Below are positions 18,608-30,447 of a DNA stretch of 64,000 nt, one piece after another. Where the stretch lies: contig JADFDU010000052.1 in NCBI GenBank assembly GCA_018262775.1, forward strand, positions 62,001 to 126,000, in the 5' to 3' direction. Below the pieces are notes generated by a model. It did not search any database and had not been told where the DNA came from. It was given only the letters and a program-made list of their open reading frames with translations. Source of the DNA: Rhodocyclaceae bacterium. Its GTDB lineage: Bacteria > Pseudomonadota > Gammaproteobacteria > Burkholderiales > Rhodocyclaceae. Position numbers and translations under genes: made by a program. The first letter of the stretch is position 1. Each line of letters starts with the position of its first letter.

Positions 18608-19404
18608 TGTCCGTGTCGCCGCGTCCGATCGGCGTCTTCGATTCGGGTGTGGGCGGCCTGTCCGTGTTGCGCCACATCCGCACGGTGCTGCCGGGTGAGG
18701 ATCTCCTCTATGTCGCCGATTCTGCCCATGCCCCCTATGGGATGAAATCCGTCGCCTTCATCGAGGCGCGCGCACTGGCTATCTCGTCATTTCTCGTCGC
18801 GCAGGACGCCAAGGCCCTCGTCGTCGCCTGCAATACCGCCACGGCCGCGGCCATCGTTGGCCTGCGAGCGCGCTTCGATCTGCCTGTCATCGGCATGGAA
18901 CCGGCCGTGAAGCCGGCCGTAGACGCGACGCGATCGGGCGTGATCGGCGTGCTCGCCACCGGCGGCACGCTGGAGAGCGCCCGCTTTGCGGAATTGGTGC
19001 AGCGTTTCGGTTCGCAGGCCCGGGTCGTGGTGCAACCCTGTCCGGGGCTGGTGGAGCAGGTGGAAGCGGGCGACCTCTCCGGTCCGGCCACGCGTGCCTT
19101 GCTGTCTGCCTTTGTCGCGCCCCTGCTGGCGCAGGGTGCGGATACGCTGGTGCTCGGCTGCACCCATTACCCTTTCCTGCAGCCGCTGCTGCGCGAACTG
19201 GTCGGCGAGCAAGTCGCTCTCATCGAAACCGGTGCGGCCGTCGCGCGACAACTGTCTCGCCGTATTGCAGAGACTGACTTTCAACCGGTACGCTCCGCGG
19301 GTACGGAAAAATTTTTCAGCAGCGGCGAGCGGCAACATCTCGAAGCGCTGCTGCCGCAGCTGTGGGGCCACGCTGCGCCCGTGAAATGCCTTACTGGCGG
19401 TTGA
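18607..19404 (+). CDS. murI: Glutamate racemase
   Basis: 265 aa. It makes D-glutamate for peptidoglycan. Signatures are GVFDSGVGGLSV near the N-terminus and the two catalytic Cys in VVACNTATA and VLGCTHYPFL. ATG overlaps the TGA of the efflux pump (TGATG). The 3' end overlaps the convergent gene at 19391 by 14 bases. Membership in the efflux transcript is an arrangement effect rather than a functional link. Confidence 0.96.
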   Translation: MSVSPRPIGVFDSGVGGLSVLRHIRTVLPGEDLLYVADSAHAPYGMKSVAFIEARALAISSFLVAQDAKALVVACNTATAAAIVGLRARFDLPVIGMEPAVKPAVDATRSGVIGVLATGGTLESARFAELVQRFGSQARVVVQPCPGLVEQVEAGDLSGPATRALLSAFVAPLLAQGADTLVLGCTHYPFLQPLLRELVGEQVALIETGAAVARQLSRRIAETDFQPVRSAGTEKFFSSGERQHLEALLPQLWGHAAPVKCLTGG

Positions 19405-20092
19405 ACGCTTCCAGGCAGGTTCTCAGCGTGCTGGCGATGCTGCCCGAACGCAGCGTGCAGTCTGCCGCCTTGCCGGTGCCGGCATGGTTTTCAGCAGTGC
19501 CTTGCGCGCCCGTGCTGGAGCCGGCTTCTGAAGGCGGTCGGTGCGTCAGATCGCGCTGAGCGATGGCCAGGCGGTTGCCCAGTTCGGCCTGTTTGCCCTT
19601 TTCCGCTTCCAGTTTCTTGTGGTTTTCCAGCGTCAGCTTGTCATAGCCTGCCACTAGGTCCTTTAGCCGCGCGACCTCGTCCTCCTGCGCGCCCAGCTCC
19701 GTCGACTGGTGGGCGATGATCTGGGCCGAGAGCCAGTAGAGTGCGCCGCCGCCGGCAGCAACACCCGCCAGCAATACCAGACCGTAGGGCAGGAGGCGGC
19801 GCCACAGCGCAGGCGCAGCGGCAGGCGCATCCTCCGTTTCCGCGTCATCCCTGCGCCTGGCATCGCGGGCATGCGGCCGCGCTTCTTTCGACGCCTCATC
19901 CTTCCCTTCCTCTTCCGGCGCCTTGGTCCGGCGTAGCCGCCTGAGCAACAGCAGGGGGGCGATCAGCAAGCGCTTGGCGCGTAGCACGAGGCCGGGCCGA
20001 GGAGTGGCCTCGTCGGCTTCTTCATCGATGGATTCGCTGGCTGTGGACAAGCCTGTCTCCGCTATTTCCCATAACAAAGGGAATAACGGCAA
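19391..20092 (-). CDS. Hypothetical membrane protein with charged N-domain and periplasmic coiled coil
   Basis: 233 aa, family not recognised. Residues 1-95 are highly charged, with Glu/Arg/Lys-rich stretches and an amphipathic segment (LLIAPLLLLRRLRR). One helix follows (about 103-123, LLPYGLVLLAGVAAGGGALYWL), then a coiled coil (about 125-180, rich in Glu/Lys/Leu/Ala) and a Ser/Thr-rich tail with two Cys. It looks like an N-in, C-out anchored protein. Convergent with murI and 13 bp upstream of the miaA 3' end. Confidence 0.7.
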   Translation of the reverse strand: MPLFPLLWEIAETGLSTASESIDEEADEATPRPGLVLRAKRLLIAPLLLLRRLRRTKAPEEEGKDEASKEARPHARDARRRDDAETEDAPAAAPALWRRLLPYGLVLLAGVAAGGGALYWLSAQIIAHQSTELGAQEDEVARLKDLVAGYDKLTLENHKKLEAEKGKQAELGNRLAIAQRDLTHRPPSEAGSSTGAQGTAENHAGTGKAADCTLRSGSIASTLRTCLEAFNRQ

Positions 20093-20105
20093 CCGGGCGG
20101 GGAAC

Positions 20106-21011
20106 TTAAGCCAGGGACGCTGCCACGGTGTGCGCCACTTGCTCGAGCAGATCCGGCGCGAGGCAGTCGTAGGCTGTGACCTCCGGCCAGCTGCGCAGCC
20201 AGGTCAGTTGCCGCTTTGCCAACTGGCGCGTGGCGACGATGCCATTATCGCGCAAGGCGACCCGGTCGCAGCCGCCTTCGAGGAATTCCCACGCCTGGCG
20301 GTAGCCGACGCAGCGCATCGAGGGCAGCGCTGCATCGAGGCGGTACTTGCTGCGTAACGCGCGCACTTCGTCGACCAGCCCGGCGGCCAGCATGGCGTCG
20401 AAACGCTGCGCGATGCGCTCGTGCAGCACGGCGCGGTCGGACGGCAGCAGGGCGAGCTGGATGAGGCGGTAGGGCAGCGCAGCTTCACTGCGGCGCGCCA
20501 GGCTTTCCGCCAGCGGCGCGCCGGTCAGGCGCACGACTTCCAGCACGCGCTGGATGCGCTGCGCGTCGGTCGGCTTGAGGCGCGCTGCCGCCGCGGGGTC
20601 GCACCGCGCCAGTTCGGCATGCAGGGCCGGCCAGCCGCGCTGGCGCGCCTCCGCGTCGATGGCGCGGCGCAGTTCGGCGTCGGCCTGCGGCAGGTCCGAG
20701 AGGCCGTCGCGCAGGGCCTTGAAGTAGAGCATGGTGCCGCCGGCCAGCAGCGGAATTTTGCCGCGCGCCGTGATCTGCGCCATGACGCGCAGTGCATCGG
20801 CGCGAAAGCGTGCGGCGGAATAGCGTTCCTCCGGGCTGATGAGGTCGATCAGGTGATGCGGAAATTTTTCCAGCGTGGCGCGGTCCGGCTTGGCGGTGCC
20901 GATGTCCATGTCACGGAATACCTGCGCCGAGTCGACGCTGATGATTTCCAGCGGCAGACGCAAAGTCAGTCCCAGCGAGACGGCGGTTTTGCCGCTGGCG
21001 GTCGGGCCCAT
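20106..21011 (-). CDS. miaA: tRNA dimethylallyltransferase
   Basis: 301 aa from ATG 21011. It adds the isopentenyl group to A37 of UNN-reading tRNAs. The P-loop GPTASGKTA, the ISVDSAQVF segment, DIGTAKP and [13 protein letters not shown] are all present. The start is odd: most MiaA have about 8-10 residues before the P-loop. The frame stays open upstream (PPAVCL precedes the P-loop), but no ATG, GTG or TTG is found between the mutL stop and 21011. Either the protein is N-terminally short or a rare start codon is used. The start codon is buried in a 17-bp hairpin. Confidence 0.9.
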   Translation of the reverse strand: MGPTASGKTAVSLGLTLRLPLEIISVDSAQVFRDMDIGTAKPDRATLEKFPHHLIDLISPEERYSAARFRADALRVMAQITARGKIPLLAGGTMLYFKALRDGLSDLPQADAELRRAIDAEARQRGWPALHAELARCDPAAAARLKPTDAQRIQRVLEVVRLTGAPLAESLARRSEAALPYRLIQLALLPSDRAVLHERIAQRFDAMLAAGLVDEVRALRSKYRLDAALPSMRCVGYRQAWEFLEGGCDRVALRDNGIVATRQLAKRQLTWLRSWPEVTAYDCLAPDLLEQVAHTVAASLA

Positions 21012-21051
21012 GAGGCAGACAGCAGGCGGAAGCTTGCTGTCTGCCTCATGG
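21008..21051 (-). promoter_or_regulatory. Perfect 17-bp hairpin covering the miaA start codon
   Basis: The arms CCATGAGGCAGACAGCA (21008-21024) and its exact complement (21035-21051) flank a 10-base loop. In the miaA transcript the ATG lies in the 3' arm and the only GAGG lies in the 5' arm, so both would be base-paired. Confidence 0.85.
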
Positions 21052-21062
21052 ATGCAGGGTTG

Positions 21063-21087
21063 CCCCCCACCCCCCGTCCCCCGCCCC
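21063..21087 (-). promoter_or_regulatory. G-quadruplex-type tract between mutL and miaA
   Basis: On the minus strand the tract reads GGGGCGGGGGAC followed by GGGGGGTGGGGGG: four G-runs of 4-6 with loops of 1-2. It sits 52-76 bases upstream of miaA. Adjacent complementary C-runs (21088-21098 region) could form a competing hairpin. Confidence 0.65.
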
Positions 21088-21141
21088 GGGGGCGGGGGCG
21101 ACTGATTGGCCGCGCCCGTTGCGCACGGAGAGGAGGCAGGG

Positions 21142-22863
<1,722 letters not shown>

Positions 22864-22883
22864 GGTGGGTGTGGCGGGCGTGA

Positions 22884-24798
<1,915 letters not shown>

Positions 24799-24802
<4 letters not shown>

Positions 24803-25083
24803 CGACCCCGGATCAGGACGGCGAACTTCACGCCAAGGTGGAAAAGCAGGTGCGGCGCATGCAGCAGGCCGAGCGCGACCGCCCGAGCCTGCTCGCCCAG
24901 TCGGTGTTCATGGGGACGCTGGCGATATTGTTCGTGCTGCCGGTGGTGGTCGGCGCCTATGTCGGCAACTGGCTCGACGACATGGCGGAGGGCTACTCCT
25001 TCCGCTGGACCATCGGCCTGCTCTTCGCCGGCCTGGTGGTGGGCGTCATCAACGTCTACATGTACGTGCGGGAGCGTGACTGA
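24799..25083 (+). CDS. atpQ: AtpQ-like two-helix membrane protein (AtpI family)
   Basis: 94 aa with two helices (about 35-55 and 67-89) joined by a GNWLDD loop, like AtpI. It overlaps atpC and atpB by one or a few bases. N-ATPase operons usually encode two such small proteins, AtpQ and AtpR. AtpI-type proteins help assemble the c-ring. Only one lies here, and its AtpI-like pattern fits AtpQ. Confidence 0.8.
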
Positions 25084-25769
25084 TGGAGAACGCCGTCGTC
25101 GTTTTTCATCTCGGCCCGCTCGCCATCACGGCGACGGTGGTCACCACCTGGGGCATCATGCTGCTCCTGGGTCTCGCCGCAGGCTTCGCCACCCGCCGCC
25201 TGTCGCTCGACCCCGGCCCGCTGCAAACGCTGCTGGAGGGCATCGTCTCCGCCATGGACAATGCCATCCGCGGCATGCTGCCGCAGCGCTCGCAGATGCT
25301 GCTGCCGTTCATCGGCACCTTGTGGATCTACGTGCTCGTCGCCAACCTCACCGGCCTCATCCCCGGCCTGTCGTCGCCGACCGGCAACCTGTCGGTGACG
25401 GCCGGGCTGGCGCTGCTGGTGTTCCTCTCGGTGCATTGGTACGGTGTCCGCAGCGAAGGCTTCGCCGGCTACCTCAGGCACTATCTGCGGCCGAGCCCGA
25501 TCCTGCTGCCGTTCCACCTCATCAGCGAGGTGTCGCGCACGGTGGCGCTGGCGGTGCGCCTCTTCGGCAACGTCATGAGCCTGGAGATGGCGGCGCTGCT
25601 GGTGCTGCTGGTGGCGGGCCTGCTGGTGCCGGTGCCGCTGCTGATGCTGCACGTGGTCGAGGCGGTGGTGCAGGCGTACATATTCGGCGTGCTCGCGCTG
25701 GTCTACATTTCCGGCGCGATGCAATCGCAAGAGACGGTTTCCGATTCAGATCAGGAGGGCAGTTCATGA
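25083..25769 (+). CDS. atpB: N-type ATPase subunit a
   Basis: 228 aa, about five to six helices. The essential Arg of the ion half-channel lies in VSRTVALAVRLFGNVMS. It forms the stator half-channels against the c-ring. ATG 25083 shares a base with the atpQ stop. The TGA overlaps the atpE start, behind a strong AGGAGG that serves atpE. Confidence 0.93.
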   Translation: MENAVVVFHLGPLAITATVVTTWGIMLLLGLAAGFATRRLSLDPGPLQTLLEGIVSAMDNAIRGMLPQRSQMLLPFIGTLWIYVLVANLTGLIPGLSSPTGNLSVTAGLALLVFLSVHWYGVRSEGFAGYLRHYLRPSPILLPFHLISEVSRTVALAVRLFGNVMSLEMAALLVLLVAGLLVPVPLLMLHVVEAVVQAYIFGVLALVYISGAMQSQETVSDSDQEGSS

Positions 25770-26032
25770 ATGACATGACATGGTTTACGGTGTTATCGAC
25801 CCTGGGTGCGGCCCTAGCCATCGCCCTCGGCGTGATGTTCCCGGCGCTGGCGATGGGGCGCGCCATCAGCCAGGCGCTGGATGCGCTGGCGCGCCAGCCG
25901 GAGTCGGAGAAATCCATCCTGCGTACGCTGTTCATCGGCCTGGCGATGATCGAATCGCTCGCCATCTACGTGCTGGTGATCGTTTTGATCATCCTCTTCC
26001 GCAATCCGCTGCTCGAATACCTCGTCAAATAG
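25766..26032 (+). CDS. atpE: N-type ATPase subunit c
   Basis: 88 aa helical hairpin with the polar loop ARQPES. The ion-binding Glu63 is followed by Ser64 (MIESLAIY), and Pro26 and Tyr68 are kept. The position of the Na+-coordinating Gln (Gln32 in Ilyobacter, four residues after the Pro) is Met30. The Gly-rich helix 1 motif is mostly Ala. The Na+ site is therefore incomplete, and H+ coupling is at least as likely. AGGAGG at 25753-25758 gives the strongest ribosome site of the operon, as expected for a multi-copy subunit. Confidence 0.93.
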   Translation: MNDMTWFTVLSTLGAALAIALGVMFPALAMGRAISQALDALARQPESEKSILRTLFIGLAMIESLAIYVLVIVLIILFRNPLLEYLVK

Positions 26033-26046
26033 AAACGGGAACCGCC

Positions 26047-26796
26047 GTGGAAGTCGACTGGACCACCTTTGCGCTCGAGATCATCAACTTCCTGATCCTC
26101 GTCTGGATCCTGAAGCGCTTCTTCTACCAGCCCGTCCTCGACGTCATCGCGCGGCGGCGTGCCGGCATCGAGAAGGAAATGGCCGACGCGAAGGCGTTGG
26201 AGGAAAAGGCGCAGGCCCTCGAACGACAATACGAGAATCGCCTGGACGATTGGGAGAAGGAGCGCGAAGGCGCGCGCACCAAACTCACCGAGGAGATCTC
26301 GCGGGAACGCGCGCATCAGATGGCAGCGGTCGCCGCCGCCGTCGAGGCGGAGCGAGAAAGGAATCGGGTGCTCGACGAGCGGCATCGTCAGGAGTTGCGC
26401 CGCACGGCCGAGGAGCAGGCGCTGGCGCAAGGCGCTGCCTTCTCCGCCAGGGTCCTGTCGCGGTTGGCGGACGAAAGCCTGGACGAGCGCATCGTCGCGT
26501 CCATGGTCGCCGACCTGCAGCGACTGACTTTTGCACAGAAGCAGACACTGGCCACGGCGGCCGCCGCGGCCGGGGTGAACATGCAGGTCGTGACGGCGCG
26601 GCCGCTGCGCGAGGCCGCGCGGACGCAGCTCACGGCCGCGATGGCGGAGGCGCTGCAGCGCGCGCTGCCGCAGGAGTACGCCGTAGACGAAAGCCTCATT
26701 GGCGGCGTGCGCGTCAGCATCGGGCCGTGGGTGCTGCATGCCAATCTGCGCGACGACCTGCAATTCTTTGCCGGAGGCGTGCGGCGTGCACCGTGA
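26047..26796 (+). CDS. atpF: N-type ATPase subunit b with delta-like C-terminal region
   Basis: 249 aa from GTG 26047. One N-terminal helix ([20 protein letters not shown]) is followed by a long Glu/Lys/Arg/Ala coiled coil (about 35-145). A C-terminal globular region (about 150-249) includes [22 protein letters not shown], resembling the end of subunit delta. No separate delta gene exists in the operon, which fits the fused b-delta stator of N-ATPases. Its stop lies within the start region of atpA. Confidence 0.9.
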   Translation: MEVDWTTFALEIINFLILVWILKRFFYQPVLDVIARRRAGIEKEMADAKALEEKAQALERQYENRLDDWEKEREGARTKLTEEISRERAHQMAAVAAAVEAERERNRVLDERHRQELRRTAEEQALAQGAAFSARVLSRLADESLDERIVASMVADLQRLTFAQKQTLATAAAAAGVNMQVVTARPLREAARTQLTAAMAEALQRALPQEYAVDESLIGGVRVSIGPWVLHANLRDDLQFFAGGVRRAP

Positions 26797-28282
26797 CGCG
26801 GACGCCCTGGCCCAGCCGCTGGCCGCGCAGGCGATCCGGCTCAGGGATTACACCTTCCGCCTGCGCCTGTCGGAGCAGGGCAGGGTGGTTTCCGTCGGCG
26901 ACGGCATTGCCTGGATTTCCGGTCTGCCCTCGGCGAGCATGGACGAGATCATCCTCCTCGGCGACGGCAGCGAAGCACTGGTATTCCACCTTGCAAGCGA
27001 TGAAGTTGGCACGATTCTGCTGCGCCAGACGGATCGCCTCAGCGCCGGCGTCGTGGCCCACCTGTCCGGCCGCAGGCTCGACATCGGCGTCGGCGACGAC
27101 CTGATCGGCCGCGTCATTGATCCGCTCGGCAACCCGCTTGACGGCAGGAGCGCGCCGCAGCCTGCAGCGCGGCGCAACCTCGACGTCGCTTCGCCGCCCA
27201 TCGTCGTGCGTGATTTCGTCAGCCGGCCGTTGCAGACCGGCAACAAGATCGTCGACACCCTGATCCCCATCGGCAAGGGCCAGCGCCAGCTCCTTATCGG
27301 CGACAACGGTACGGGCAAGAGCGCACTGGCCATCGACGCCGTCATCAACCAGAAGGGCAAGAACGTGCTGTGCGTCTATGTCCTCATCGGGCAGAAGCGC
27401 TCCGCCGTGGTCGGTACCCTCGAGACCCTGCGGCGCGCCGGCGCGCTGGACTACACCACGCTCGTCGTCGCCGAGGCGACGGCCATGCCGGGACTCAAGT
27501 ACCTGGCGCCTTTCGCCGGATGTGCGCTGGCGGAGGCATGGACATGGCAGGGGCGGGACACCCTCGTGGTGTACGACGACATCACTACCCATGCGCGCAC
27601 CTACCGCGAACTGTCGCTGCTGCTGCGCCGCCCGCCCGGACGGGAAGCCTATCCGGGAGATATTTTCTACCTGCATTCGCGCCTGCTCGAACGCTCGACC
27701 TGCCTGGCGCCGGACCACGGCGGCGGCAGCATGACCGCACTGCCCATCGTCGAAACGGAGCAGGGTGAAGTCTCGTCCTACATTCCGACCAACCTGATCT
27801 CCATCACCGACGGGCAGATCTATCTCGATCAGGCACTGTTCGCGCGCGGCTTCCTGCCGGCGATCGACATCACGCGCTCGGTGTCGCGCATCGGCGGCAA
27901 GGCGCAGGATGCGGCCATCAAAAAGGAGGCCGGGCGCATCAAACTCGATTACCTGCAGTTCCTCGAACTGGAAGTGTTCACGCGCTTCGGTTCCAAACTC
28001 GAGGCGAGCATGGAGGCGCGCATCCGCCGCGGCCAGCTCCTGCGCGAGATACTCAAGCAGGAGCGGCTCGATCCGCTGCCGGAAACCTTCCACATGGCGT
28101 GGCTGGTGGCCTACAACGAAGGGCTGCTGGACGGCCGCGACGCGGAAGGCGTACGCAAGGACCTGCAGGTCCTGCGGCGTGGCGCCGAGGCATCCGGCCT
28201 TGGCATGACGAGCGGGCGCGAACAGTGGCACGAGGCGGTCGTTGCCTGGCTGCGGGAGGAGCGACATGACGCGGCGGCGTGA
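26786..28282 (+). CDS. atpA: N-type ATPase F1 alpha subunit
   Basis: 498 aa from GTG 26786, with GGAGG at 26773-26777. The frame is open further upstream, but that part is atpF read out of frame. Walker [14 protein letters not shown], the arginine-finger region [17 protein letters not shown] and [11 protein letters not shown] are conserved. It is the non-catalytic nucleotide-binding subunit. Overlaps atpF by 11 bases and atpG by 17 bases. Confidence 0.94.
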   Translation: MHRDADALAQPLAAQAIRLRDYTFRLRLSEQGRVVSVGDGIAWISGLPSASMDEIILLGDGSEALVFHLASDEVGTILLRQTDRLSAGVVAHLSGRRLDIGVGDDLIGRVIDPLGNPLDGRSAPQPAARRNLDVASPPIVVRDFVSRPLQTGNKIVDTLIPIGKGQRQLLIGDNGTGKSALAIDAVINQKGKNVLCVYVLIGQKRSAVVGTLETLRRAGALDYTTLVVAEATAMPGLKYLAPFAGCALAEAWTWQGRDTLVVYDDITTHARTYRELSLLLRRPPGREAYPGDIFYLHSRLLERSTCLAPDHGGGSMTALPIVETEQGEVSSYIPTNLISITDGQIYLDQALFARGFLPAIDITRSVSRIGGKAQDAAIKKEAGRIKLDYLQFLELEVFTRFGSKLEASMEARIRRGQLLREILKQERLDPLPETFHMAWLVAYNEGLLDGRDAEGVRKDLQVLRRGAEASGLGMTSGREQWHEAVVAWLREERHDAAA

Positions 28283-29126
28283 CCTGGTCAGGCGCATCGA
28301 CAGCTACACCGAGATCAACGGCATCATGGTCGCCATGAAGAACCTGGCCTACGTGGAAACGCGGCGGCTGGCGGGTTTTCTCGACATGCAGCAGCAGGCC
28401 GTGAGCATGATCGAGACGGCGGCGGCGGATTTCCTCGCCTTTTACGGCGATCGTCTGAGTCACGCGCAGCCGGCTGCGCAGATGCACCTGCTGATCGGCT
28501 CCGAGCGCGGTTTCTGCGGCGACTTCAACGACGCAGTGCTGGCGCAGGCGCGGCCCGGGCAGGGGCCGCTGATCGCCGTCGGCAGTCGGCTGCTGGCGCG
28601 CATGCAGGACGACACCGGCGTGGCCGCCCGCATCGAGGGACCGAGTGTGGCAGAGGAAGTGCAGCCGGTTCTGGTGCGTCTGGTGCAGCTGTTGCGCGAC
28701 CTGCAGCAGCACCATCGCGGCGAACTGCTGCAAGGGCTGACGGCGTACTACCACGGCGGCGAAAATGGTGAAGTCATCTCCCGGCGCCTGCTGCCCATGC
28801 CGGAGCCGCGCCAGTCGCGGCCACAGCACGCCTTTCCGCCCCTGCTCAACCTGTCTCCGTTCGATTTCTTCTCGCAACTGACGGATCAGTACCTTTATGC
28901 AGTTCTGCATGAAGTGTTCTACCAGTCGTTGATGGCCGAGAACCGCCAGCGGCTCGAGCACATGGACAACGCGCTGCGCAAGCTCGACAAGGACATGGCG
29001 CGCCTGCGCCAGCAGAACAACCGCCTGCGCCAGGAGGAAATCATCGAGGAGATCGAAGTCATCCTGCTCAGCGCCGAGGCGCTGGATGGTGAGCGCCGCC
29101 GGCGGCGATCGCCGGCCGCCGCTTAG
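28266..29126 (+). CDS. atpG: N-type ATPase gamma subunit
   Basis: 286 aa from ATG 28266, inside the atpA 3' end. It is the rotary shaft: an N-terminal helix ([25 protein letters not shown]), a Rossmann-like middle with [11 protein letters not shown], and a C-terminal helix (residues 220-275) ending in a charged tail. It differs from housekeeping gamma in lacking the usual N-terminal motif wording but keeps the MVAMK region. Last gene of the operon. Confidence 0.92.
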   Translation: MTRRRDLVRRIDSYTEINGIMVAMKNLAYVETRRLAGFLDMQQQAVSMIETAAADFLAFYGDRLSHAQPAAQMHLLIGSERGFCGDFNDAVLAQARPGQGPLIAVGSRLLARMQDDTGVAARIEGPSVAEEVQPVLVRLVQLLRDLQQHHRGELLQGLTAYYHGGENGEVISRRLLPMPEPRQSRPQHAFPPLLNLSPFDFFSQLTDQYLYAVLHEVFYQSLMAENRQRLEHMDNALRKLDKDMARLRQQNNRLRQEEIIEEIEVILLSAEALDGERRRRRSPAAA

Positions 29127-29179
29127 GACTGCCTGTTCGCCGTTTCGGGTATGATGGCGCGGTTTTTCTTCAACCGCTG

Positions 29180-29815
29180 ATGGAACTTCTCACCCTCCTC
29201 TGGGACATCGCCGTCCACCTCGACACGCACCTCGCCGCGCTGCTCGCCCAGCATGGCGCCTGGGTGTACGCCATCCTGTTCTTCATTATCTTTGCCGAGA
29301 CCGGCTTCGTCGTCACGCCCTTCCTGCCGGGCGATTCGCTGCTCTTCGTCGCCGGCGCGCTGGCGGCAACGGGCAGCATGGACATGTGGGCGCTGAACGG
29401 TACCCTCATCGCCGCTGCCGTCCTCGGCAACAGCGTGAATTACGCGATCGGCCGCTATCTCGGGCCGAAGGTGTTCCACTGGGAGAACTCGCGCTTCTTC
29501 AACAAGGCGGCGCTGGTAAGGACGCATGCCTTCTACGAGCGCCACGGCGGCAAGGCGCTGGTCATCTCGCGCTTCATCCCGATCCTGCGCACCTTCGCCC
29601 CCTTCGTCGCCGGCATCGGCGCCATGACCTACGTGCGCTTCCAGGCCTTCAACGTCTCCGGCGCGCTGTTGTGGGTCGGTGCGCTCAGCGTGGCGGGCTA
29701 CCTGTTCGGCAACCTGCCCATCGTCAAGAACAACCTGTCGCTGGTGATCCTCGCCATCATCGTCGTTTCCATGCTGCCGGCCATCATCGGCTATCTCAGG
29801 CATCGCGCCGCCTAG
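29180..29815 (+). CDS. DedA family membrane protein
   Basis: 211 aa. The DedA (SNARE-associated/VTT) core has FAETGFVVTPFLPGDSLLF with the family acidic residues, the R-x-IPxxR-type motif SRFIPILRTFAPFVAG, and several helices. DedA proteins flip or recycle polyprenyl or phospholipid carriers; substrate not defined here. 53 bp after atpG, possibly in the same transcript. A short GC hairpin (29818-29832) without a T-run follows. Confidence 0.93.
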   Translation: MELLTLLWDIAVHLDTHLAALLAQHGAWVYAILFFIIFAETGFVVTPFLPGDSLLFVAGALAATGSMDMWALNGTLIAAAVLGNSVNYAIGRYLGPKVFHWENSRFFNKAALVRTHAFYERHGGKALVISRFIPILRTFAPFVAGIGAMTYVRFQAFNVSGALLWVGALSVAGYLFGNLPIVKNNLSLVILAIIVVSMLPAIIGYLRHRAA

Positions 29816-29871
29816 CCCCTGTCGTTGCAGGGCAGGCAGTAACTTGAATCTTTGCGTATTGTCATAGCCTA

Positions 29872-29901
29872 TTGACATTGCATACGACAGCCGGTTAGAT
29901 T
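29872..29901 (+). promoter_or_regulatory. Candidate sigma-70 promoter for the sensor gene
   Basis: Consensus TTGACA (29872-29877) and TAGATT (29896-29901) are separated by 18 bases, 120 bp before the ATG at 30022. The rest of this ~205-bp spacer shows no other clear element. Confidence 0.5.
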
Positions 29902-30021
29902 GATCCTGCGTAGGACAGTAGCTTGCCGGAACACTGCAAGCGCCCCGCTGTGCTATCCCCGTCCTGCCAGATACAGGCAGAACGATAACGACAATAATAA
30001 AACAGGGACTGGGTTCAGGCT

Positions 30022-30447
30022 ATGCATGAATCATCCGGTACTCCCCGGCCGGCCAGTTGGCTCACGTCGGCACGCGCCGCACTGCTCTACGCAGTGCTTG
30101 CCGCCCTGTGGATCATCGCATCCGGCTACCTGCTGAACCTGACCACTGCCGACGCGGCGCTGCTCGCGCGCTTCGAACTGGTCAAGGGTCTGGCCTTCGT
30201 CGCCGTCACCAGCATCCTGCTCTATCTGCTGCTCAGTTCCCATGCCAGCCGACAGCCTGGAGGAAGCTGCCGCGCTGCTCCCGGGCAAGCGCCGTTTGGC
30301 GGTCATTTTTGTCGCGCTCGCGTTGATCGCGCCCCTTATCGGCTTCGGCATCGTCAGGCTGCACGGCCCGCAGATAGAACGCGAAACCTTCGACAACTTG
30401 CACATCATCGCCGACCTCAAAGCCACGCAGATCGAAAACTGGGTTAG
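30022..30447 (+). CDS. N-terminal membrane segment of the PAS/HD-GYP sensor, out of frame with the rest
   Basis: Only residues 1-73 look like protein: two helices (LYAVLAALWIIASGYLLN and LAFVAVTSILLYLLLSS) of the kind that open many PAS-containing regulators in this group. From about 30240 the frame turns into low-complexity, Arg-rich translation opposite a well-conserved frame (+1) that begins at 30242. Dropping one base in the CCC run near 30238-30240 would join both into one protein. It is either a sequencing or assembly indel, a real frameshift, or a short separate membrane peptide coupled to the next gene. Confidence 0.6.
   Translation: MHESSGTPRPASWLTSARAALLYAVLAALWIIASGYLLNLTTADAALLARFELVKGLAFVAVTSILLYLLLSSHASRQPGGSCRAAPGQAPFGGHFCRARVDRAPYRLRHRQAARPADRTRNLRQLAHHRRPQSHADRKLG

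Noticed and set aside
26714-28297. 527-codon open frame on the minus strand opposite atpA
   Set aside because: It mirrors a well-conserved ATPase subunit and shows no independent domain.
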